From an uncultured Bacilli bacterium (lineage in GTDB: Bacteria; Bacillota_I; Bacilli_A; RF39; UBA660), in assembly GCA_944332105.1 (NCBI GenBank), contig CALVJI010000072.1, positions 1 through 5,653 on the forward strand: a DNA stretch of 5,653 nucleotides. Reading direction: 5' to 3'. The position numbers and the translations under genes are program-made. Shown here piece by piece: positions 5,402 to 5,653 of this stretch. The notes beneath the pieces were generated by a model. It saw only the letters and a list, made by a program, of their open reading frames with translations, made no database searches and had not been told where the DNA came from. Numbering within the stretch: position 1 is the first letter of the stretch; each line of letters starts with the position of its first letter.

Positions 5402-5653
5402 TTACATAAAATCAAAAAGAATGTTTACATTTTTTCGTAAGCATTCTCTTAATTGAAACATAGAGCATTTTTTAGTACAACCAATTCCATGGTATTTATC
5501 ACACGTACCTTCAAGCCTACAATTTACAAAAGTTCTACCATAAGTATTTGGTTTTTGTTCTAAACGATGAGTAAGAATTTCTTGAGCAACAGTAGTTCTG
5601 TGTTTTTCAATTTGGTTACCGATATAAGTAAAAGTATTGTTTTCTTTAAGCAA
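5402..5653 (-). pseudogene. IS30-like transposase N-terminal region, partial, probably 3'-truncated
   Basis: The frame is open to the window edge, so the true start is outside; the TTG at the edge is not a credible start. The 83 visible residues begin with a helix-turn-helix (TFTYIGNQIEKHRTTVAQEI, residues 7-26) of the type used by IS30-family transposases to recognise ends. They continue with NTYGRTFVNC at 36-45 and a cysteine cluster (Cys45, 51, 59, 63, 71) that looks like a zinc-binding region. In the IS30-like proteins of low-GC bacteria that I recall, this cluster leads into a PYVCNGC-like motif and then a DDE catalytic domain. Here resemblance ends soon after Cys71 and the frame stops at TAA. 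No DDE domain is encoded downstream, where only 19 bases separate it from the convergent regulator gene. I read it as a remnant. A short intact cysteine-rich DNA-binding protein is the alternative. Confidence 0.55.

Noticed and set aside
5218..5415. A 65-codon minus-strand open frame
   Set aside because: It is antisense to the regulator gene and overlaps the transposase fragment; the composition is Phe/Leu/Asn-rich and there is no start signal.
5424..5434. A-tract in the transposase fragment as a programmed frameshift site
   Set aside because: Shifting the frame there gives only a few codons (KCKHSF) before another stop, so it does not restore a longer transposase.

Overview
The window comes from a very AT-rich, low-GC Gram-positive genome, most likely Bacillota (class Bacilli or a close relative; genus not determined). 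The evidence is strong AGGAGG-type ribosome binding sites, a sigma-A style promoter with consensus boxes, an HrcA/CIRCE operator, and protein sequences of Bacilli type. Tryptophan is encoded by TGG and the genes end in TAA, TAG or TGA, so nothing suggests a mycoplasma-type code.

Layout, right to left on the minus strand. At the right edge (5402-5653) is the cysteine-rich N-terminal part of an IS30-like transposase, open at the window edge and losing family resemblance near its 3' end. It converges with a plus-strand gene (4906-5382) for a small regulator made of two tandem Cro/CI-type helix-turn-helix domains. A roughly 360-base AT-rich non-coding region follows. At its left end is a CIRCE operator overlapping a promoter that drives htpG (2586-4478), the bacterial Hsp90. 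A hairpin-plus-T terminator overlapping the htpG stop codon closes that unit.

Directly after the terminator, a perfect TTGACA-17-TATAAT promoter with a 10-bp palindrome in its spacer starts a second minus-strand unit: a RhuM-family gene (2502 down to 1660), nnrD (ADP-dependent NAD(P)H-hydrate dehydratase, 641-1495) and a small putative SAM-dependent methyltransferase (9-629). Gaps are short and no terminator is seen between them, so they look like one operon.

The most notable point is that the RhuM reading frame is broken near its 3' end. The 160-base 'gap' between it and nnrD encodes 52 more codons of RhuM-like C-terminus in another frame, so a single missing base near 1675-1677 would explain both the early stop and the gap. 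Other points of interest are the apparent HrcA control of htpG, the very strong and possibly repressible rhuM promoter, and the internal duplication in the regulator. I see no convincing sign of a wholly new multi-gene system. The rhuM-nnrD-methyltransferase unit is the closest candidate, and its link may be only positional.
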